Part shown: in pieces, positions 56,972 to 64,000 of the stretch
How positions within the stretch are numbered: the first letter of the stretch is position 1
Layout of the letters: each line of letters begins with the position of its first letter
DNA from: Streptomyces cirratus
GTDB lineage: Bacteria > Actinomycetota > Actinomycetes > Streptomycetales > Streptomycetaceae
NCBI RefSeq assembly: GCF_014650775.1
Contig: NZ_BMVP01000015.1
Span: 62,001-126,000 of the forward strand
Reading direction: 5' to 3'
Length of the DNA: 64,000 nt
The notes under the pieces: generated by a model
Told to the model about the DNA's origin: nothing
Databases searched by the model: none
What the model saw: the letters and a program-made list of their open reading frames with translations, nothing else
Position numbers and translations under genes: made by a program

Positions 56972-57808
56972 TCAGGGAGTCGGCAGCCAGGAGACGTGGC
57001 CCGCCAGCAGGGCGTACCCGCCGAAGGCCACGATGTCGAGCAGTGCGTGCGCGATGACCAGCGGAGCCACCCGGCCCCAGCGGCGGTAGGCCAGGACGAA
57101 GACGACGCCCATGACCATGTTGCCGACGAAGCCGCCGACGCCCTGGTAGAGGTGGTAGGAGCCGCGCAGCACCGAGCTGGCCAGCAGCGCCGCCGTCGGC
57201 GACCAGCCGAGCCCGTCCAGCCGGCGCAGCAGGTAGGCCAGCACGATGACCTCCTCCACCACCGCGTTCTGCACGGCGGAGAGGATCAGCACCGGGAACT
57301 TCCACCACACGTCGGGCAGCGCCTCCGGCACCACCGTCAGGTTGAACCCGGCGGCCCGCGACGCCAGGTAGAACGCCAGCCCCGCACTGCCGATGCCCGC
57401 CGCGACGAGCGCCCCCCGGCCCAGGTCCCAGCCGGGGCGGGTGCGGTCGAAGCCGAGCACCCGCAGCCCCGGCGCGCCTTCCCGGGTCAGCAGGTGGGCG
57501 ACGAGCAGGACGGGAACCAGCGCGGTCGCGATCCCGAACAGCTGCCACGCCAGGTCCAGCCACGGGCGACCCGGCGCGTACGAGCCGTTGAGCGTGGCGG
57601 CCTGGTCCTTGAGGCCGCCCGGCTTGGTGAGCGAGCCGGTGAAGCTGATCAGCGCCGAGACCGCGCTCGCGCCCAGGGAGAGCGCGAGCACCAGCAGCGT
57701 CTCGGTCCGCAGGTACCCGCGGCCGTCCTCCCGCCGGTCCTCGGCCACCGGCTCCGGCTCCACCCGCACGTGCGACTCCCGTCCCGCCGTCCCGTTGTCC
57801 ACCCCCAT
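56972..57808 (-). CDS. CPBP-family intramembrane metalloprotease
   Basis: 278 residues, seven or eight hydrophobic segments. The CPBP (Abi/CAAX) motifs are VVEEVIVLAYLLRRL (EE-R motif), LRGSYHLYQGVGGFVGNMV (His) and APLVIAHALLDIVAF (H-N/D). Members cleave prenylated or bacteriocin-related peptides, or act in self-immunity. ATG 57808 is chosen because AGGGGG lies 5 bases upstream. The gene converges on PhzF (stops 4 bp apart) and starts downstream of the ligase gene. Confidence 0.9.
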   Translation of the reverse strand: MGVDNGTAGRESHVRVEPEPVAEDRREDGRGYLRTETLLVLALSLGASAVSALISFTGSLTKPGGLKDQAATLNGSYAPGRPWLDLAWQLFGIATALVPVLLVAHLLTREGAPGLRVLGFDRTRPGWDLGRGALVAAGIGSAGLAFYLASRAAGFNLTVVPEALPDVWWKFPVLILSAVQNAVVEEVIVLAYLLRRLDGLGWSPTAALLASSVLRGSYHLYQGVGGFVGNMVMGVVFVLAYRRWGRVAPLVIAHALLDIVAFGGYALLAGHVSWLPTP

Positions 57809-57851
57809 AGTGCCCCCTGGGCGGGGCCGGGGACGCACCGGACCCGGCGGG

Positions 57852-59387
57852 TCAGCGGCCGATCGCCGCCGAGGCGTCCACCTCCCGCTCCGGGAGCCCG
57901 ACGGGCCAGGTGTGCACGGGGTCGCCCCGGTGCATCAGCTCGCTGTAGCGCCGGGTGGTCGCGGCCAGTGCGGCGTCGCGCTCCAGGCCGCCCGCGAGCG
58001 CCTGGTGGTAGGTGTCGACCTGCCAGGTCGCCCCGTTCACCCGGCGCCGGCAGCGCTCCTCGATGATCCCGAGGCAGCGGTCGCGGTCGGCGGGGGCGAT
58101 GCCCCACGCGTCCAGGCCCGCCGCCGCCATCGGAAGCAGCTCGTCCAGCACCAGCCGCACCGCCGGTACGCTCGCCAGGCCCGCGCCCCGGCCCCGGCGC
58201 GGCCAGCGCAGCCGGGCGTCGATCCCGTACCGGCAGGCCGCGTCGAAGTTGGCCTCCGCCTCGGCGAAGGGGAGCCGGGTCCACACCGGCCGCGGCTCGT
58301 CCGCGAGCGTCCGTACGAGCCCGTAGTAGAAGGCCGCGTTGGCCACGACGTCGGCCACCGTCGGCCCGGCCGGCAGCACCCGGTTCTCCACCCGCAGGTG
58401 CGGCACCCCGTCGGCGACCCCGTACACGGGCCGGTTCCAGCGGTAGACCGTGCCGTTGTGCAGGACCAGTTCCTGGAGGCTCGGCACCCCGCCCTCGTCC
58501 AGCACCCGCAGCGGCTCCTCCTCGTCGCAGATCGGCAGCAGCGCGGGGAAGTAGCGGACGTTCTCCGCGAAGAGTTCGTACGCCGACTCCACCCAGCGCT
58601 CCCCGAACCAGGTACGCGGCCGCACGCCCTGCGCCTGGAGCTCCGGTGGCCGGGTGTCGGTGGCCTGCGTGAACAGCGGCGGACGGGACTCCCGCCACAG
58701 CTCCCGGCCGAACAGGAACGGGGAGTTGGCGCCGACGGCTATCTGCACCGCGGCCACCGCCTGCGCCGCGTTCCACACGTCCGCGAACCGGGCCGGGGTC
58801 ACCTGCAAGTGCAACTGCACGGAGGTGCAGGCCGCTTCCGGCACGATCGAGCCGGTGGTCCAGGTGACCCGCTCGACCCCCTCGATGTCGAGGGTGAAGT
58901 CCTCGCCGCGCATCATCAGGATCTGCTCGTTCAGCAGCGAGTAGCGGTCCACCGCCGAGAGGTTGGCCAGGGCCAGGTCGGCGCGGGAGACCGTCGGCAG
59001 GATCCCGATCATCACCACGCCCGCGTCGATCTCGGCGGCCTGCCGGTGGGCGTAGTGCAGTCCCGCGCTCAGTTCCTCGGCGAGCTGGTCGAAAACGCGG
59101 CCCTCCAGACGGTGCGGGAGGACGTTGACCTCCAGGTTGAACATTCCGAGCTCGGTCTGGAAATCGGGGCTCGCTATCCGTTCCAGGACCTGGGCATTCA
59201 CCATTTTCGGCAACCCGTCGGCACCCGCGAGATTCAATTCGATCTCCAGCCCCATCATGTTCTTGGGGCGATCGAACCTCTGCTCTGCCAGAAGTCGCTC
59301 CAGGCCCTCCAGGCACTCCCGCAGCTTCCTCCGATACCGCTGCCGATCGGACAGGTCGAATCCGCCTGCCACGACCTTCTCCCCCAT
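57852..59387 (-). CDS. Glutamate-cysteine ligase family (GCS2) protein
   Basis: 511 residues of ATP-grasp-unrelated GCS2 type: NMMGLEIELNLAGADGLPKM, FNLEVNVLPHRLEG and MRGEDFTLDIEGVERVTW. This family includes EgtA and other carboxylate-amine ligases that join glutamate to an amine with ATP. No ergothioneine genes adjoin it, so the substrates are open. ATG 59387 is chosen because GAGGAGGG lies 8-9 bases upstream; an in-frame start at 59420 exists but has no site. The CPBP gene begins 43 bp downstream on the same strand. Confidence 0.88.
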   Translation of the reverse strand: MGEKVVAGGFDLSDRQRYRRKLRECLEGLERLLAEQRFDRPKNMMGLEIELNLAGADGLPKMVNAQVLERIASPDFQTELGMFNLEVNVLPHRLEGRVFDQLAEELSAGLHYAHRQAAEIDAGVVMIGILPTVSRADLALANLSAVDRYSLLNEQILMMRGEDFTLDIEGVERVTWTTGSIVPEAACTSVQLHLQVTPARFADVWNAAQAVAAVQIAVGANSPFLFGRELWRESRPPLFTQATDTRPPELQAQGVRPRTWFGERWVESAYELFAENVRYFPALLPICDEEEPLRVLDEGGVPSLQELVLHNGTVYRWNRPVYGVADGVPHLRVENRVLPAGPTVADVVANAAFYYGLVRTLADEPRPVWTRLPFAEAEANFDAACRYGIDARLRWPRRGRGAGLASVPAVRLVLDELLPMAAAGLDAWGIAPADRDRCLGIIEERCRRRVNGATWQVDTYHQALAGGLERDAALAATTRRYSELMHRGDPVHTWPVGLPEREVDASAAIGR

Positions 59388-59882
59388 CGAGGTGTCCCTC
59401 CTCAAGTGGCCCGTCCCCACAGCATCCAGGCGGGCGTTACGGTCGATGATGCCCCAGCGGCATGATCGCTAACGCCGTGGGGGCGCGCGTGGCCGCGAGC
59501 GCGCGCCGGTTTGGCGCGAACGGCGCTCCGGCACATTCACCCGGCAAGTACGTTTGAGCAAATTCCCCGTTGACTTTGCCCATTCCGGATAACCGGCGCT
59601 TTCCAGCCGAGCCCCCGTCCGGTAACCTCCGAGGTCAGCGCTGCATGTCCGCGTGCAACCGGCATGTATGTCAGGTCAGCGGGACCGGTAATCGCCTTGT
59701 CGGCAATAGCCGGGACAGCTAGCCGAAACATTGCGTGAACACATGTCGTATAAACTCCGCAAACGAGGCAGAGAGTTGGCGCGCGGCCATTGCCCCACAG
59801 CCCACCTCTGACCCCAGAATGCGACAGCGCCGTCCGCACCTTCTCCCGTAGCACCGGTCTCCCAAGTGAGAGGCGACCCACC
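59388..59882. other. Spacer of about 495 bp between divergent genes
   Basis: No gene seen. Only weak promoter-like elements occur, for example TTCCAG (59601-59606) and TAACCT (59623-59628) 16 bp apart on the plus strand, and TATAAA at 59749-59754 close to TTGCGT (59731-59736) but too near to be a normal pair. The region is less GC-rich than its surroundings, which suits regulatory DNA. Confidence 0.4.
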
Positions 59883-60503
59883 ATGCCGCTGCATGTCCCT
59901 CCGGCTCCCGCGCCCGCCCTGCGCAGCGTCCTCGCGGCACTCGGTTCCCCCACCGCCGTCAACGAGGCACACACGCCTTCCCTGCGCGCCCCGCACGGCC
60001 CGGTCACCGCCGAACTCCCCCTCCCGGTCCACGTCCTCGACCGGCTGAACGCCTCGGCGCTGTCCCCCGGCGGCAGGCCGCCCCGGACGCGACTGACGGG
60101 CTGGCGGTTCCTGATCCGCAGCGGCGACCGGTTCGTCGCGGCCGCCGACACCCGCCTCACCCCCGACGGCTGGGCCTTCTCGCACTTCTTCGAGGGCCCC
60201 TACGTCGCCGCGACGGAACGCGCGCTGCGCCAGGCGGAGTCGCTCGCCCAGGGATACCAGCCGAGGCTGCTGTCCGTACCGGAGCTGTACATGCTGACGC
60301 TGTGGCTGCACGGAGCCGTGAACGCCGACGCCTCCGCCGGTCTGCCGGCCGCCGCCGACCTGCTGGTGCCGCTGGCTCCCGCCCCGCCCGGGATCGCCCC
60401 CTACCGGCCGCACCCGGTGTCCGAACTGCTGCCCGTACTGACCCGCAGGCTGCGGCGTACGGCACCTCCGACACCGCCGCCGGTGGCCGCTCCGGCCGCC
60501 TGA
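59883..60503 (+). CDS. Uncharacterised protein, Pro/Ala-rich
   Basis: 206 residues. The middle (TGWRFLIRSGDRFVAAADTR, GWAFSHFFEGPYVAATERAL, RLLSVPELYMLTLWLHG) looks folded and globular, while both ends are Pro/Ala/Arg-rich. There is no signal peptide or membrane helix. AGAGG lies 10 or so bases before ATG 59883. I do not recognise the family. Confidence 0.7.
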   Translation: MPLHVPPAPAPALRSVLAALGSPTAVNEAHTPSLRAPHGPVTAELPLPVHVLDRLNASALSPGGRPPRTRLTGWRFLIRSGDRFVAAADTRLTPDGWAFSHFFEGPYVAATERALRQAESLAQGYQPRLLSVPELYMLTLWLHGAVNADASAGLPAAADLLVPLAPAPPGIAPYRPHPVSELLPVLTRRLRRTAPPTPPPVAAPAA

Positions 60504-60520
60504 CCTGCACGGACCGACCG

Positions 60521-60542
60521 GCATGGCCCTAGTGGCCCATGC
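60521..60542 (+). terminator. Weak hairpin after the uncharacterised gene
   Basis: GCATGG (60521-60526) and CCATGC (60537-60542) can pair with flanking GC bases, a modest terminator. Further on, TGATG-CGT-CATCA (60614-60626) is an inverted repeat of unknown role in the otherwise gene-free 60504-60788 stretch. Confidence 0.4.
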
Positions 60543-60788
60543 GGCCTAGCCCGCTTGGACCAGCGGGGAACCACCCCGATCGGCAGGGGAGTTGGCTGAA
60601 CCGCCCGCACGAGTGATGCGTCATCAATCTATGAGGACAGCTGCCGGGAAATCCCTGCGAAGCAGCCGTCATGGGGGAAGACTGACGACAAGCTCCCCGC
60701 TGGTGCGGGGATGAAACACAGGGGGACGGCCTTGAAACACACATCGAGCCGTAGCACGCAGACCACACCGCAGCGAAAGAACGCATCC

Positions 60789-60977
60789 ATGTGCCAGCAC
60801 CAGCCCGCCTGCCCGTCATCAGAGTCCGCCGACCGGGAGGCCGCGCGCCCGGTGGCCAACCACCCGGAACAGGGCTGGAGTCTGCTGTGCAACGGCGTCC
60901 TGCTCTTCGAGGACACCGGTGAGCTGCTGCCGGACGGCCAGATCATCGCCCCGCACCGCCCGCTCGCGATCGCGTAG
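60789..60977 (+). CDS. Small DUF5999-type conserved protein
   Basis: 62 residues. MCQHQPACPSSESADREAAR at the start and GWSLLCNGVLLFEDTGELLP near the middle are the hallmarks of the DUF5999 family of actinobacterial small proteins. Two N-terminal cysteines and a third at about residue 34 may bind a metal; this is inference. GAAAGAA lies upstream of ATG 60789. Function unknown. A long hairpin follows. Confidence 0.85.
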   Translation: MCQHQPACPSSESADREAARPVANHPEQGWSLLCNGVLLFEDTGELLPDGQIIAPHRPLAIA

Positions 60978-60994
60978 GCAGCCCGCTCACGCAG

Positions 60995-61036
60995 AGGGGG
61001 CCGGCCCTGGAGCGTACGCTCCGGGACCGGCCCCCT
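60995..61036. terminator. Bidirectional terminator between DUF5999 gene and gcvP
   Basis: AGGGGGCCGGCCCTGGAGCG (60995-61014) pairs with 61017-61036 across a 2-base turn with two imperfect positions. It lies between the convergent genes and can serve both. Confidence 0.8.
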
Positions 61037-61062
61037 ACGTCATCCGTCTACGGGACGACGAC

Positions 61063-63948
<2,886 letters not shown>

Positions 63949-64000
63949 GTACGGAGGCCTCCTGGTCGTACGACCTGCGAGGGGCACCACGGCGCGGGCA

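Noticed and set aside
57649..59316. Alternative minus-strand frame across the CPBP and GCS2-family genes
   Set aside because: Arg/Pro/Gly-rich composition without domains; the genuine frames of both genes carry family motifs and ribosome sites.
60691..60719. CRISPR array
   Set aside because: Only one repeat-like hairpin is visible, with no second copy at a repeat-plus-spacer distance and no cas genes.
63949..64000. Glycine riboswitch before gcvP
   Set aside because: Only 52 bases of leader are in the window, too few to see the aptamer; GTCGTACGAC is a short palindrome but not diagnostic.

Overview
The window is a stretch of high-GC actinobacterial chromosome, almost certainly Streptomyces. 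Codon third positions are nearly all G or C, GTG starts are common, several genes appear to have leaderless promoters, and the gene content (divergent extra EF-Tu, SbcCD, a DUF5999 small protein, many one-component regulators with divergent targets) is typical of that genus. No tRNA, rRNA, insertion sequence, integrase or CRISPR array was seen.

Layout. 1-13.7 kb: partial GntR regulator with a probable autoregulatory site, alpha/beta hydrolase, secreted PhoD-type phosphatase, ACT-GNAT protein, DUF885 protein, rhodanese, Lrp-type regulator, sbcD-sbcC repair operon, YigZ protein, a secreted DUF3887 protein and a CoA-binding protein. 13.7-22.6 kb: XRE-cupin regulator divergent from a DMT exporter, two left-handed beta-helix proteins, DedA protein, hotdog protein, anchored secreted protein, MFS exporter, spermidine-synthase-like protein and patatin. 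22.8-31.9 kb: a second-type EF-Tu, TVP38-like protein, uppP, lnt, Gfo/Idh/MocA oxidoreductase, DinB-like protein, lipoprotein, TPR-like protein and ung. 32-36.7 kb: orphan solute-binding lipoprotein, a two-gene SDR/fabG operon with a consensus promoter, and a DUF3037 plus HipA-like kinase pair.

36.6-47.1 kb is the standout. An approximately 10.4-kb segment is bracketed by two 117-bp direct repeats, about 93% identical by eye, that correspond to the first 34 codons and leader of the HipA-like gene. Inside is a compact polyketide locus: a single-module PKS (KS-AT-DH-ACP, no KR, ER or TE), a HemN-like radical SAM enzyme, a stand-alone ketoreductase, a TesB-type thioesterase and an MMPL exporter. 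This combination matches, from memory, the enzymology described for polycyclopropanated polyketides (jawsamycin/FR-900848 type), but no nucleoside or amide tailoring gene is present. A 16-codon scrap of another PKS ketosynthase lies just inside the left repeat. I infer a horizontally acquired locus making a possibly free, polycyclopropyl fatty acid.

47.1-64 kb returns to ordinary chromosome: isochorismatase-like protein lacking its catalytic residues, two PPOX-family flavoproteins, LysR/EamA and MocR/PPOX divergent pairs, two further EamA transporters with a tiny proline-rich upstream ORF between them, SRPBCC protein, PadR/PhzF divergent pair, CPBP protease, GCS2-family ligase, two uncharacterised small genes, and gcvP running toward the right edge.

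Regulatory structure is plentiful: promoter candidates with -35/-10 spacing of 16-17 bp, palindromic operators between divergent genes, and many long hairpins at gene ends. One hairpin element occurs twice, and each time supplies the stop codon of the minus-strand gene it ends.
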